From: Novosphingobium sp. BW1
Lineage (GTDB): Bacteria > Pseudomonadota > Alphaproteobacteria > Sphingomonadales > Sphingomonadaceae
Reading direction: 5' to 3'
Length of the DNA: 64,000 bases
NCBI RefSeq assembly: GCF_008107685.1
Contig: NZ_VIRF01000069.1
Coordinates: forward strand, 1-64,000
Numbering within the stretch: position 1 is the first letter of the stretch; every line of letters begins with the position of its first letter. The translations under genes and the position numbers were made by a program. The notes under the pieces were generated by a model. The model was given only the letters and a program-made list of their open reading frames with translations, searched no databases and had not been told where the DNA came from. Below are positions 27,849 to 37,579 of this stretch, one piece after another.

Positions 27849-28658
27849 TCAGTGCTTCTTGTTCGCCCAGATGTTGCGGTAGGACATGTAACCCAGGATC
27901 GTCGCGAAGAGCAGGAAGCCCAGGATCGGCCAACCGGTCTGCTTGCGCTTGTCCATGGTCGGCTCGGCGGTCCAGATCAGGAAGGCCGAGACGTCCTTCG
28001 CCATCTGGTCGACCGTGGCCGGCGTACCGTCCGAATAGGTAACCATGTCCTCCATCAGCGGTGCGGGCATCGCCAGGTTGAGGTTGGGGAAGTACGGGTT
28101 GTAGTACAGCCCGTCCGGGGTCTTGGCCTCCGGGAAGTGCTTGAGCAGCTCGGCTGGCTGGTCCTGGTACCCGGTCAGCAGCGAGTAGACATAGGGTCCG
28201 CCGTCGTGTCGCGCCTTGGTGATCAGCGAAAGATCGGGCGGCGAGCCCTGACCGGCGTACATGACGGGCGGGAAGTAGTCGGTGGGCGTGCCCTCGACGG
28301 TTTCCACCATGCCAGTCATCTCGTCGTACTTGGGGATCTGGAACTGAGCCGCGATGGCCTTCACTTCCGGCTCGTTGTAGCCGATCTTTTCGAGGTCACG
28401 GAAAGCCACGTGCTTCAGGGCATGGCAGGCCGCGCAGACCTGCTGGTAGACCTGGAAGCCACGCTGCAGCTGCTGTTTGTCGAACGTGCCGAAGGGCCCA
28501 TCGCTGGCAAAGCTCACGTGCTTGGGATGCTCGTGGAATTCGTGCTCGGCGGTCGGCTGAGCCGGCTCGGTGGCCCAGGTATAGAACCCGAGCCCGAGGG
28601 ACCAGGCCAGGGCTACCGTGAAGAACAGCCCGACGAGGATCGAGAGAATGCGTGCCAT
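27849..28658 (-). CDS. petC: Cytochrome c1 of the bc1 complex
   Basis: A 269-residue periplasm-facing haem subunit of ubiquinol:cytochrome c reductase. It has an N-terminal signal/anchor (ARILSILVGLFFTVALAWSL), the haem motif CAACHALKH near residue 75, PNPYF-type YYNPYFPNLNLAMPAPL with the downstream Met-ligand region, and a C-terminal membrane anchor (GWPILGFLLFATILGYMSYR). It is the third gene of petABC, 30 bases after petB. Confidence 0.97.
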   Translation of the reverse strand: MARILSILVGLFFTVALAWSLGLGFYTWATEPAQPTAEHEFHEHPKHVSFASDGPFGTFDKQQLQRGFQVYQQVCAACHALKHVAFRDLEKIGYNEPEVKAIAAQFQIPKYDEMTGMVETVEGTPTDYFPPVMYAGQGSPPDLSLITKARHDGGPYVYSLLTGYQDQPAELLKHFPEAKTPDGLYYNPYFPNLNLAMPAPLMEDMVTYSDGTPATVDQMAKDVSAFLIWTAEPTMDKRKQTGWPILGFLLFATILGYMSYRNIWANKKH

Positions 28659-28688
28659 GTCTTTCGTCTCTTTCTGTCTTGCTGTTGA

Positions 28689-29972
28689 TCAGGCCGAAGG
28701 CTCAAGCTTCGCGTCTTCGTCCTTCCCGAGGACAGCCTCGGTGATGGAGAAGGGCAGCGGCTTGGGCTTCTCGATAGCCGAGACGATCGGCAGGATGATC
28801 AGGAAGTGCGCGAAATAATATAGCGCGGCAATCTGGCTGATCATGACATAGGGCTCTTCGGCTGCGGCACCGCCGCAGTAGAACAGCACCGCCATGGTCG
28901 GGATCAGACCGAACCAGAAGAACTTCTTGTACAGCGGACGATAGGACGACGAACGGATCGGCGACTTGTCCAGCCAGGGCAGGAAGAACCACACCAGGAT
29001 GGCTCCGAACATCGCCAGCACACCCATCAGCTTGGCCGGGATAAAGAAGAAGTCCTGGGTGAAGGCGCGCAGGATCGCGTAGAACGGCCAGAAGTACCAT
29101 TCGGGCACGATGTGCGCGGGCGTCGACATCGGGTTGGCCGGAATGTAGTTGTCCGGGTGGCCCAAGTAGTTCGGCGCGAAGAACACCATGGCGCAGTAGA
29201 GGATCGCGAAGACGCCGATCGCCCAGCCGTCCTTGGCGACGTAGTAGGGGTAGAACGGAACGGTGTCGCTCTCGCTCTTCACTTCCACGCCGGTCGGGTT
29301 CGACGAGCCCGGGATGTGCAGCGCCCAGATATGCAGGATGACCACGCCCACGATCACGAAGGGCAGCAAGTAGTGCAGTGAGAAGAAGCGGTTGAGCGCG
29401 GCGTTGTCGGGCGCAAAGCCGCCGAGCAGCCACTGCTGGAGCGGTTCGCCGACCAGCGGGATCGCGCTGAACAGACCGGTGATCACCTTGGCGCCCCAGA
29501 AGCTCATCTGGCCCCAGGGAAGCACGTAGCCCATGAAGGCGGTCGCCATCATGAGAAGGAAGATCACGACGCCCAGCAGCCACACCATCTCGCGCGGCGC
29601 CTTGTAGGAGCCGAAATAGAACCCGCGGAAGATGTGAACGTAGATAACGACGAAGAAGGCCGAGGCGCCATTGGCGTGCGCGTAACGCATCAGCCAGCCC
29701 CAGTTCACGTCGCGCACAGTGTGCTCGATAGTGTCGAAGGCAACCTCAGTATTTGCCGCGTAGTGCATCGCCATGACGATGCCCGTGACGATCTGCAGCA
29801 CGAGGCACAGCCCCGCGAGGAAACCGAAGTTCCAGAAATAATTGAGATTACGCGGAACCTCGTAGCCGCCGCCGACGGCGTTGTAGACAAGGCGCGGCAC
29901 CGGCAGGCGCTCGTCCATCCACTTCATAAAGGGATGGCTGGGAGTGTATTCCTTGGCCCAGGGAAAGCTCAT
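28689..29972 (-). CDS. petB: Cytochrome b of the bc1 complex
   Basis: A 427-residue integral membrane subunit carrying the two b haems and both quinone sites. It shows about eight membrane helices. Diagnostic stretches are [56 protein letters not shown] and the Qo-site [15 protein letters not shown]. The C-terminal extension is typical of alphaproteobacteria. It lies 23 bases after petA. Confidence 0.98.
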   Translation of the reverse strand: MSFPWAKEYTPSHPFMKWMDERLPVPRLVYNAVGGGYEVPRNLNYFWNFGFLAGLCLVLQIVTGIVMAMHYAANTEVAFDTIEHTVRDVNWGWLMRYAHANGASAFFVVIYVHIFRGFYFGSYKAPREMVWLLGVVIFLLMMATAFMGYVLPWGQMSFWGAKVITGLFSAIPLVGEPLQQWLLGGFAPDNAALNRFFSLHYLLPFVIVGVVILHIWALHIPGSSNPTGVEVKSESDTVPFYPYYVAKDGWAIGVFAILYCAMVFFAPNYLGHPDNYIPANPMSTPAHIVPEWYFWPFYAILRAFTQDFFFIPAKLMGVLAMFGAILVWFFLPWLDKSPIRSSSYRPLYKKFFWFGLIPTMAVLFYCGGAAAEEPYVMISQIAALYYFAHFLIILPIVSAIEKPKPLPFSITEAVLGKDEDAKLEPSA

Positions 29973-29995
29973 GTTCTTGATCCTCTCTCTTGGGC

Positions 29996-30529
29996 TTAAC
30001 CGATGGTCACGACAGTGTCGGACGTGAATTCGTAGTCCGGAACCTGCAGGTTCAGGGGCGCGGGGCCCTTACGGATACGGGCGGCGGTGTCGTAGTGCGA
30101 ACCGTGGCAGGGGCAGAAATACCCGCCGAACTCACCGCGCGGCTCACCCTCGCCGGCGCCCAGCGGCACGCATCCCAGGTGCGTGCAAACGCCCATGGTG
30201 ATCAGCCAGTTGGTCTTGCCTTCCTTGGTACGCTCTTCCAGCGTCTGCGGATCGCGCAGGCTGGCGGCATCGACCGCATTCGCCGCGTCGATCTCGCGCT
30301 GGGTGAGATTACGGATGAAGACCGGCTGCTTGCGGAAGATCGCCTTGATCGCCTGCCCCGTCTGAACAGAAGAGATATCGACCTCGGTGGTGGAAGCCGC
30401 GAGGACATCGGCCGAGGCCGACATCTGGCTTACCAGCGGAATGACTACCCCTATTCCGGCGACTCCTGCCGCGCTTACCGCCGCGACATTGATGAAATCG
30501 CGCCTCCGCACGCCATCTTCTTCTGCCAT
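29996..30529 (-). CDS. petA: Rieske iron-sulphur subunit of the bc1 complex
   Basis: A 177-residue membrane-anchored [2Fe-2S] protein. The N-terminus [20 protein letters not shown] is a Tat-type signal anchor. Cluster ligands lie in [10 protein letters not shown] and [10 protein letters not shown]. It is the first gene of the petABC operon, whose upstream region holds a palindrome and -10 element described separately. Confidence 0.97.
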   Translation of the reverse strand: MAEEDGVRRRDFINVAAVSAAGVAGIGVVIPLVSQMSASADVLAASTTEVDISSVQTGQAIKAIFRKQPVFIRNLTQREIDAANAVDAASLRDPQTLEERTKEGKTNWLITMGVCTHLGCVPLGAGEGEPRGEFGGYFCPCHGSHYDTAARIRKGPAPLNLQVPDYEFTSDTVVTIG

Positions 30530-30759
30530 GTTTGCCCTTGCCTTGCTTTAGACAACCCCCCGCCAAAACCGACGTGCGCCGGAACCGACAAGGGGCCAGG
30601 TTGCTTACCTACGGTTCGCTTGGATCCCCCCAACGTACGGTACCGGAACAAGATATATCTCGTCCTCACTACCGACTTGGCACGGCTGATATACACGAAA
30701 ACCAGCCCTGCCAACCGTGTTTTTGGTCAAGCAAGCCGCAAGAAAGCACCCCAGGCGCC

Positions 30760-30802
30760 GTTGTAGTGGCTCTGTTCGGGGGCTGTCTTGACCTAGGTCA
30801 AG
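30760..30802 (-). promoter_or_regulatory. Putative CRP/FNR-class promoter of petABC
   Basis: A 16-bp perfect palindrome at 30787-30802 has half-sites CTTGAC/GTCAAG around CTAG, matching the CRP/FNR family pattern TTGAn-N4-nTCAA. On the minus strand, TACAAC (30760-30765) lies exactly where the -10 would be if the palindrome is centred at -41.5, the class II activator position. Transcription would start near 30753, giving a leader of about 220 bases before petA. The site overlaps the pgeF stop codon. The identity of the regulator is inferred. Confidence 0.55.
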
Positions 30803-31575
30803 CCAATTACGGATATCTGGCGTCCGTAATTTGCCGCGTCCTGATGGGCCGCCCGCCGGAACGAGAAATACCGCTCGGGCGCCGCATAGGTGTCGAGCCC
30901 TAGGGTCTCGATTCGGCCCACTCCCGAAGCGGCCAGGCGCGCGGCGACATAGGCTTCCAGATCAAACTGGTGATGACCTTCGCGCCCGGCGGCAAAGAAG
31001 CCCTCGTTCACCGCGTCGGCTTCCACGAAACGGCGGAAAAAGGCCTCATCGACCTCGTAACTGCGGCGCGCGATGCACGGGCCCACGGCCGCGACGATAC
31101 GGCTCCGGTCGGCCCCCAGCGCTTCCATCGCCGCAACCGTGCTGTCGGTCACACCGGCAAAGGCGCCCTTCCAACCCGCGTGCGCAGCGCCCACGACCCC
31201 TGCCTCGCGATCGGCCAGAAGCACGGGCGCGCAATCGGCCGTGAGGATGCCCAGGAGCACGCCTGGACGGTTCGTCGCCATCGCGTCCGCGCGGGGCCGC
31301 ACGGTATCGCTCCAGATGGGATCGGAAACTGGCACACAGTCGGGCGAATGGACCTGGTAGACGGTCGTCAGCTGCGCTCCGGGGAGCACGGCGTCTACGA
31401 CAAGCGCTCGATTCGCATCAATCTTGTCGCGGTCATCGCCCGAGCCGTAGCCCACGTTGAGCCCGGCCACTTCGCCTTCGCTGACGCCGCCGCGGCGGCC
31501 AAGGAAACCGTGCGCGATCCCCTCGAGCGCTTGGGCACGGGCGACATCGACGCCCGCCGTCTCCAGGTCAGCCAA
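30793..31575 (-). CDS. pgeF: Multicopper-fold purine nucleosidase/polyphenol oxidase family (YfiH)
   Basis: A 260-residue cytoplasmic protein of the laccase-domain YfiH/PgeF family, linked in other bacteria to peptidoglycan editing and to purine nucleoside phosphorylase activity. It has IAHGFLGRRGGVSEGEVAGL, the metal ligands in QVHSPDC and TADCAPVL, and HAGWKGAFAGV. The start is TTG at 31575, overlapping the pepN stop by 8 bases. No ATG lies nearby in frame, so coupling to pepN translation is likely. Confidence 0.92.
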   Translation of the reverse strand: MADLETAGVDVARAQALEGIAHGFLGRRGGVSEGEVAGLNVGYGSGDDRDKIDANRALVVDAVLPGAQLTTVYQVHSPDCVPVSDPIWSDTVRPRADAMATNRPGVLLGILTADCAPVLLADREAGVVGAAHAGWKGAFAGVTDSTVAAMEALGADRSRIVAAVGPCIARRSYEVDEAFFRRFVEADAVNEGFFAAGREGHHQFDLEAYVAARLAASGVGRIETLGLDTYAAPERYFSFRRAAHQDAANYGRQISVIGLT

Positions 31576-34222
31576 GGCTCTTGCTCACCTGCTCGCGTAC
31601 ATCGCGCGACAGATCGGGCTCCTGCGCGATGCGCTCCAGCTCGGCGCGCATGAGCTTGGCGCGCGCTGGCTCCACCCGGCGCCAGCGGCCGAGCGAGGGC
31701 ACGAAGCGCGCCGCGGTCTGTGGATTGATCGGGTCGAGGCGGCGGATGATGTCGCCGATCATGCGGTAGCCCTCGCCGCTCGGGTCGTGGAACGCAACCG
31801 GGTTCATGGCCGCAGCCATGAAGACCGAGCGCACGCGGTTTGGGTTCGACATGCGAAATTCGGGGTGCTTGGCCAAGGTGCGCACATGTTCCAGCACGCG
31901 CGGGTGGAGCGAACCGGCCTGAAGCGAGAACCACTTGTCGATGACGAGCGCATTGCCCTCGTAGCGCGCGAGGAAGTCGGCCAGGGCCTCTTCGCGTTCG
32001 GCGCAATCGAGGCTTGCCAGCACCATGAGCGCGCCCTGACGGTCGGTCATGCACGATGCCGCGCGGTACTGGGCGATGCCGCGCGATGCGCCTTCGGCAC
32101 TGTCGCCCGCCGCGATGTAGACAAGCGCCTGCGTCTTGACCTTACGCGCGCCGCGGGCCTCAGCCTCGCGGCTGTAGGGCACCGCCGAGACGCGATCGTG
32201 CAAGGCCTTGAGTTCGCCTGCAAAGGTCGCGCCGAGCCAGGCCTTGAGTCCTTCGCGCTCGGCGTGGATCGCGCCCGGATCGGAGACGAGGAGCTGCTCG
32301 GCCAGATAACTCTCCGCCGGGAGCAGCATCAGTTCGCCTCGCATCAGATCATCGAGTTCGGCGTCGGTCACGATGGCGCGGAACGCTTCGCCAATGGCGG
32401 TGCGTCCGGCCCTGCGCTGGCCGTCATCGAGGCCGCCGCCGACCGCCGCGACAAGGTGCTGGACGACAAGGCTCTGCATTGCCTCGTAGCGGGCGAAGGG
32501 ATCATCGTCGCAGGCGGCGAGGAAGACGAGGTCGGAATCGGGCCGCGCCATCTCGATGGCAACCGGGGCCGAGAAGCCGCGGTTGATCGAGAGCACCGGA
32601 TCGGCAGGCGCATTGGCGAATTCGAAGCGCCCTTTGGCCTTGTCGAGCACGATCAGGCTCTCGCCCGAGTGGGTGCCCGTCGCGCGGTCGAACAGGGCGA
32701 CCCGCAGCGGGATCGGCATGGCCTGCTTCTCGGGCTGGCCGGGCGTGGTCGGCACGGTCTGGTGGAGGGTAAGGACCGCCTTGCCGTCCTCCTGCGCAAG
32801 GCTTGCCGCGACCTGCGGCGTTCCGGCCTGCGAGTACCACAGGCGGAATTGCGTAAGGTCGAGCCCCGCGCCATCCTCGATTGCCTTGACGAAATCCTCG
32901 CAGGTCGCTGCGGTGCCGTCGTGCCGGTCGAAGTAGAGATCGGTGCCCTTTCGGAAGCGCTCTTCTCCGGCCATGGTCCGCATCATGCGGATGACCTCGG
33001 CGCCCTTGTTATAGACCGTCGCCGTGTAGAAATTACTGATTTCCTGATAGGAATCTGGACGAATCGGATGCGCGAGCGGACCGGAATCCTCCGGGAACTG
33101 AGCAATGCGCAGGATCCGCACGTCCTCAATGCGCTTGACCGGCTCCGAGCCCATGTCGGCGCTGAAGAGCTGGTCGCGCAGTACCGTGAAGCCTTCCTTC
33201 AAGGAAAGCTGGAACCAGTCGCGGCAGGTCACGCGATTCCCCGACCAGTTGTGGAAGTACTCGTGCCCGATAACCCCCTCGATAGCGTCGTAGTCGCCAT
33301 CGGTCGCCGTGTCGGGGTCGGCCAGCACATAGCGCGTGTTGAAGACGTTGAGCCCCTTGTTCTCCATCGCCCCCATGTTGAAATCGGATACGGCGACGAT
33401 GTTGAAGAGATCAAGGTCGTACTCGCGACCGAAGGTCTCCTCGTCCCACTTCATTGTGGCAATCAGAGAATCGAGCGCGTGCTGCGTGCGGCCTTCATCC
33501 CCAGGGCGCACCCAGACGTTGAGAACGACCTTGCGGCCGCTCTTCGTGGTAAAGGTGCCGTGATTGGCGATCAGTTCGCCCGCGACGAGTGCGAAGAGGT
33601 AGCTGGGCTTGGGCCAGGGATCGTGCCACTCAGCCCAGTGCGTGCCGTTTTCGCCGTCGCCCTCGGCAGTGCAGTTGCCGTTGGCGAGCAGGATCGGGAA
33701 GGTCGCCTTGTCGCCCGACATGCGCACCGAATAGGTCGAGAGGACATCGGGCCGGTCGGGAAAGAAGGTGATGCGGCGAAAGCCCTCGGCCTCGCACTGC
33801 GTGCACAGCATCCCGTTGGACGCGTAGAGCCCCATGAGCTGGCTGTTGCCGGAGGGCACAAGCGCGGTCTCGATGGTGACCTCGTGCGCATCGCCCGAAA
33901 GCTCGACGAGGAGATCGGGCCCGTCCATGCGCCAGTCGCTGGCTGTCTCGCCATCGACACGGATCGAGACCGGCGAGATCTGGTCTCCGTTGAGGCGCAG
34001 CGTCGAAGCCCCGTTGCCTTCGGGGTTGCGCTTTACCGACAGCGTGGACGTGACCTTCGTCGCATCGAGGCCCAGATCGAAATCGAGCGCGATCTCGGGA
34101 ACCAGCCAGGCCGGGGGCAGGTAGTCCTCGCGCCGGATCACCGGCGGGGCCTGCGGCGCGGGCGCAGCGTCGGCAGTCTGGGGGTTCTGTTCGGGCTCGG
34201 CGGGTCTGCTGGCGATGTCCAT
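31568..34222 (-). CDS. pepN: Aminopeptidase N (M1 family)
   Basis: An 884-residue zinc aminopeptidase of the E. coli PepN type, cytoplasmic. It has the exopeptidase motif NMGAMENKGLNVFN and the zinc site IGHEYFHNWSGN followed by KEGFTV, giving HExxH...E. Length matches the family (about 870). A proline- and alanine-rich N-terminal tail of about 30 residues precedes the first domain. It is cotranscribed with pgeF. Confidence 0.97.
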   Translation of the reverse strand: MDIASRPAEPEQNPQTADAAPAPQAPPVIRREDYLPPAWLVPEIALDFDLGLDATKVTSTLSVKRNPEGNGASTLRLNGDQISPVSIRVDGETASDWRMDGPDLLVELSGDAHEVTIETALVPSGNSQLMGLYASNGMLCTQCEAEGFRRITFFPDRPDVLSTYSVRMSGDKATFPILLANGNCTAEGDGENGTHWAEWHDPWPKPSYLFALVAGELIANHGTFTTKSGRKVVLNVWVRPGDEGRTQHALDSLIATMKWDEETFGREYDLDLFNIVAVSDFNMGAMENKGLNVFNTRYVLADPDTATDGDYDAIEGVIGHEYFHNWSGNRVTCRDWFQLSLKEGFTVLRDQLFSADMGSEPVKRIEDVRILRIAQFPEDSGPLAHPIRPDSYQEISNFYTATVYNKGAEVIRMMRTMAGEERFRKGTDLYFDRHDGTAATCEDFVKAIEDGAGLDLTQFRLWYSQAGTPQVAASLAQEDGKAVLTLHQTVPTTPGQPEKQAMPIPLRVALFDRATGTHSGESLIVLDKAKGRFEFANAPADPVLSINRGFSAPVAIEMARPDSDLVFLAACDDDPFARYEAMQSLVVQHLVAAVGGGLDDGQRRAGRTAIGEAFRAIVTDAELDDLMRGELMLLPAESYLAEQLLVSDPGAIHAEREGLKAWLGATFAGELKALHDRVSAVPYSREAEARGARKVKTQALVYIAAGDSAEGASRGIAQYRAASCMTDRQGALMVLASLDCAEREEALADFLARYEGNALVIDKWFSLQAGSLHPRVLEHVRTLAKHPEFRMSNPNRVRSVFMAAAMNPVAFHDPSGEGYRMIGDIIRRLDPINPQTAARFVPSLGRWRRVEPARAKLMRAELERIAQEPDLSRDVREQVSKSLG

Positions 34223-34329
34223 GCGCCTTATCTAGCCCTTCCCGGCGCGATTGCCAGACAGGGGAGATACGTTTTGCGCGCAAGGCGCACACTTTGTCGA
34301 ATGGGCACAAGGCTGCTAGGCCTTCCCCC

Positions 34330-35175
34330 ATGCCTCGTTTCTTCATCTTCGGCCTTGGCTACACCGCCTCTGTCATCGCCCGCGCCCTGGAAGCCAGAGG
34401 CTGGGAAGTCATTTCCACCGGCCGTTCGGGCACGCTCTCCTTCGACGATGAAGGCTCGGTGCGCACCGCTCTTGCCGATGCAGACCATGTGCTGTCCTCG
34501 GTTCCGCCGGGCAAGGAAGCACGCGGCGAACCGCTCGATCCGGTGCTGGAGACCTACGGCGATGCGCTCAAGGGCAAGGCGCTGTCCTACCTTTCCTCGA
34601 CCGGAGTCTACGGCGATGCGGGCGGGGCCTGGGTGGACGAGGCAAGCCCCATTGGCACCGGACGGCGCACCGCACGCGCCGAAGCGGACCGCGAATGGCA
34701 GAAACTGGGCGCGCGGGTCTATCGCCTGCCCGGCATCTATGGTCCGGGCCGCTCGATCCTCGAGCGCATGCAGGAGGGCCGCGCGCACCGCATCGACCTC
34801 CCCGGCCAGGTGTTCAGCCGCGTCCACGTGGAGGATATCGCGGCGGGCGTGCTGGCCGGGATCGAAAAGCCCGCGGGTGCCTACAACCTCGCCGATGACC
34901 TGCCCTGCCCGCAGAACTGGCTGGTCGAGCACGCCTGCGCGCTGCTGAACCTGCCCCTGCCCCCGCTCCAGACCCTTGACGAAGCGGGGCTCTCGCCCAT
35001 GGCACGCGGTTTCTATGCCGAGAACCGGCGCGTGGCGAACGGCAAGGCCAAGCGCGTGCTGGGCTGGCGCCCGCGCTATGCGACTTACGTGGCGGGCTTG
35101 CGCGCGCTCAGCGCCACGATGAGCCCGAGCGTGGCCAGCGCCGCGCCGGAGCCCGCCAGCAGCGACCAGCGGTAA
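34330..35175 (+). CDS. NAD(P)-binding epimerase-like protein (YeeZ type)
   Basis: A 281-residue extended SDR. The Rossmann start PRFFIFGLGYTASVIARALE, SYLSSTGVYGDAGGAWVDEA (active-site Ser and Tyr region) and VYRLPGIYGPGRSILERM match the YeeZ/WcaG group. The substrate is unknown. It is divergent from pepN with a 107-base gap. Its last 91 bases (from 35085) overlap the end of the oppositely oriented transporter gene. That tail (ATMSPSVASAAPEPASSDQR) looks like read-through of antisense sequence rather than conserved protein. Confidence 0.85.
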   Translation: MPRFFIFGLGYTASVIARALEARGWEVISTGRSGTLSFDDEGSVRTALADADHVLSSVPPGKEARGEPLDPVLETYGDALKGKALSYLSSTGVYGDAGGAWVDEASPIGTGRRTARAEADREWQKLGARVYRLPGIYGPGRSILERMQEGRAHRIDLPGQVFSRVHVEDIAAGVLAGIEKPAGAYNLADDLPCPQNWLVEHACALLNLPLPPLQTLDEAGLSPMARGFYAENRRVANGKAKRVLGWRPRYATYVAGLRALSATMSPSVASAAPEPASSDQR

Positions 35176-35990
35176 CCCTCGAACACGGTCGAGAGCAGCA
35201 TCGCGATGACGACGACCGCCACCCCGTTATAAGCCGCGCGCCCGGCTCCCAGCTTGCGGATCAGCGTGTAATAGAGCGGGAAAGTCACGACCGAGCCGAA
35301 GATGGCCAGGTAGGCCGTCCCCAGCCAGTAGCGCGGCGCAGTGGGGATCACCGGCGGCCCGTCGCGCAGCCAGGCCACCACGATATCGGCCAGCGTGCCA
35401 TAGAGCATGGCCCAGGCAAGCAGGCTCACCATCGGCAGCTTGCGGCCCGTCTCGTTGGCCTGGATCACGTTGGAGATCGAGGCGCAGAGCATGGCCGCGA
35501 GCGCCAGCACGACGCCCAGCCAGACCGAGCCCGCCAGCGGCGCCTCGCGCGCCTCATGGAGAAGCAGGAGGCCGATCCCGGCAATCGCGATCCCGCTGCC
35601 GACCAGGAACCGGGTCGTGATGGGCTGCCCCAGAAGGACACGCGCCAGAAGCGCATTGGGCACAAGCATCAGCGCGATCATCACCGCGACGATCCCCGAC
35701 GTCAGGTACATCTCGGCGCTGTAGACGAAGTTGTAGTTGCCGCAGAACTGGGTGATGCCCACCAGCATGGCCAGCACGTGCCCGGCGCGCCCGATGCGCA
35801 AAGGGCGCTTCATGGCGGCCGCCACGAGGAACATCGCCGGCGTTGCCAGGAGAAAACGCCAGGCGACCGACCAGCCCGCCGGGGCCGCATCGATCTGCCC
35901 GGTGATCACCCACCAGGTCGATCCCCAGATCAGGCTGACGAGCAGGAAGGGCAGCGCCACGGCCGGGCGCAGCAGCGAATCCTCGTTCAT
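35085..35990 (-). CDS. EamA/DMT-family transporter
   Basis: A 301-residue inner-membrane permease with about ten hydrophobic segments in two EamA repeats. Examples are VALPFLLVSLIWGSTWWVIT, GIVAVMIALMLVPNALLARV, VWLGVVLALAAMLCASISNV and YNGVAVVVIAMLLSTVFEGY. It probably exports small metabolites such as amino acids. The ATG at 35990 starts NEDSLLRP. The threonine aldolase-like gene ends 30 bases upstream on the same strand, so they may be cotranscribed. Confidence 0.9.
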   Translation of the reverse strand: MNEDSLLRPAVALPFLLVSLIWGSTWWVITGQIDAAPAGWSVAWRFLLATPAMFLVAAAMKRPLRIGRAGHVLAMLVGITQFCGNYNFVYSAEMYLTSGIVAVMIALMLVPNALLARVLLGQPITTRFLVGSGIAIAGIGLLLLHEAREAPLAGSVWLGVVLALAAMLCASISNVIQANETGRKLPMVSLLAWAMLYGTLADIVVAWLRDGPPVIPTAPRYWLGTAYLAIFGSVVTFPLYYTLIRKLGAGRAAYNGVAVVVIAMLLSTVFEGYRWSLLAGSGAALATLGLIVALSARKPAT

Positions 35991-36019
35991 GAAAGGTGCG
36001 TGTCCATCGTGCCTGGCGC

Positions 36020-37015
36020 CTAAAGCGCGGCGATGGCCCGTGCAAGCGCGGCGACGTCCTCGGCCTTCGCATCCCAGGCCGTGACAAGGCGCGCGGCCTC
36101 GGTGCCCCAGTCGTAAAAGCCGAAGCCCTGCTGGCGAAGCGCGCTGCGCTCCGCCTGCGTGCAGGCGAGGAAGACTTCGTTCGCCTCGACCGGGTGGAGC
36201 AGGCGCTGCCCCGCCGCCGTTGCCAGTTCGGCAGCCGCCGCATTGGCGCTGCGCGCGTTGGCGAGCCACAGGTCATCCTCCAGCATGGCGAGAATCTGCG
36301 CGGCAAGGAACCGGCCCTTGGACTGCAACTGCCCGGCCCGCTTTCGGCGGAAACGCAGGACCTCGGCTGCCTCGGGGTCGAACAGCACCACGGCTTCGGC
36401 GCCCATCGCCCCGTTCTTGATGAAGCCGAAGCTCAAGGCATCGACACCCGCGACAATATCTCCAGGCGCGATATCGAGGAAGGCCGCCGCATTGGCAAAG
36501 CGCGCGCCGTCCATATGCAGGCCAAGGTCATGACCACGGGCAAAGGACGCCAATGCGGCGACCTCGTCCGGGCGGTAGACGCAGCCGTATTCGCTGGCCT
36601 GCGTGATCGAGACCGCGTGCGGGTGGACCTGGTGAACCCCATCGCGGGTGCCGGAGACGGCGGCCTCCAGCGCCTCGGGCGCGATCTTGGCGTGCTCGCC
36701 CTCCAACGTCATCAGCTTGGCGCCGTGGAGGAAGAAGCCCGGCGCCCCGCCCTCGTCCATCTCGATGTGCGCCTCGCGGTGGCACAGCACCGCGCCGTGG
36801 GGCTGGACCATGGTGGACAGCGCCAGGCAGTTGGCCGCCGTGCCGGTCGCGACCCAGAGCGCCGCGCATTCACGCCCGAAGAGTTCGGAAAAGGCGGTGT
36901 CGAGCGCGCGGCTGAGCGCGTCGCCGTCATAGGGCGCATCGGCTGTGTCGGCGGCCTGCATGGCTTTCCAGACGGCGGGATGAACAGCGGCGGCATTGTC
37001 GGAGAGGAACTGCAT
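36020..37015 (-). CDS. Low-specificity L-threonine aldolase-like PLP enzyme
   Basis: A 331-residue beta-eliminating lyase-family enzyme, likely splitting threonine or allo-threonine into glycine and acetaldehyde. The start MQFLSDNAAAVHPAVWKAM, then GTGTAANCLALST, the Asp/Arg motif LGLHMDGARFANAAA and the PLP-lysine region DALSFGFIKNGAMGAEAVV are family signatures. The ATG at 37015 was chosen because GTGAGG lies 9 bases upstream; ATGs at 37021 and 37036 are alternatives. It is divergent from the small acetyltransferase gene. Confidence 0.87.
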   Translation of the reverse strand: MQFLSDNAAAVHPAVWKAMQAADTADAPYDGDALSRALDTAFSELFGRECAALWVATGTAANCLALSTMVQPHGAVLCHREAHIEMDEGGAPGFFLHGAKLMTLEGEHAKIAPEALEAAVSGTRDGVHQVHPHAVSITQASEYGCVYRPDEVAALASFARGHDLGLHMDGARFANAAAFLDIAPGDIVAGVDALSFGFIKNGAMGAEAVVLFDPEAAEVLRFRRKRAGQLQSKGRFLAAQILAMLEDDLWLANARSANAAAAELATAAGQRLLHPVEANEVFLACTQAERSALRQQGFGFYDWGTEAARLVTAWDAKAEDVAALARAIAAL

Positions 37016-37088
37016 GACCATATGCCTCACCAGCAAGCCTTGCGGGCGTCAAGCCCGCCCGTCCCACGCCGCGCAATCAGGAGACCCC

Positions 37089-37379
37089 ATGGTCGGCCTT
37101 ACCATCACCCGCCACGAAACGAACGAGGGCGGCGAATACCGCGCCCACCCCGCCGACAGCGAAGCGCTGGGCCAGCTGACCTGGACCGCGCGCGACGGCA
37201 TCCACTACGCCGAGCACACGCTGGTCCCGCCCGAAATTGGCGGGCGCGGGATTGCCGGGCGCCTCGTCGAGGCGATGGTTGCCGACGCGCGCGAAAACCA
37301 TTTCCGGATCCAGCCGGTGTGCAGCTACGTCGTGGCGGCCTTCGCCCGCCATCCCGAATGGGATGATGTAAAAGCGTAA
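37089..37379 (+). CDS. GNAT-like N-acetyltransferase, small YjdJ type
   Basis: A 96-residue protein with the acetyl-CoA-binding pattern VPPEIGGRGIAGRLVEAMVA and C-terminal YVVAAFARHPEWDDV, typical of the single-domain GNAT family related to yeast GTT1 and E. coli YjdJ. The ATG at 37089 follows CAGGAG. The acceptor is unknown. The 200 bases before the next gene show no further feature. Confidence 0.88.
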   Translation: MVGLTITRHETNEGGEYRAHPADSEALGQLTWTARDGIHYAEHTLVPPEIGGRGIAGRLVEAMVADARENHFRIQPVCSYVVAAFARHPEWDDVKA

Positions 37380-37579
37380 AGGCGCCCTGGGCCAACGCCG
37401 CGTTACCGCGCAGCGAACATCTGCAAGGTTGCGCAAGGCAGGACCCGCCGCCCCCCGCATGGCGGGACCTGTGAAACAAACGCAGGCCGCACGCGCTTGT
37501 CCCTCGTGACACCCGCGCAAGGCCGGGACGGGCCGCAAGGCCCTGAAACGACGATTACGATCAAGAGGACCCGCACGAC

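Noticed and set aside
34294..34329. Earlier start for the epimerase giving 12 extra residues
   Set aside because: The Rossmann strand begins right after the ATG at 34330, as in family members, and the extra residues do not resemble the family.
31457..34948. Very long open frame on the plus strand across pepN (over 1,100 codons)
   Set aside because: It is antisense to an aminopeptidase with all catalytic motifs. Long antisense frames are common in GC-rich DNA, and the predicted protein has no recognisable domain.
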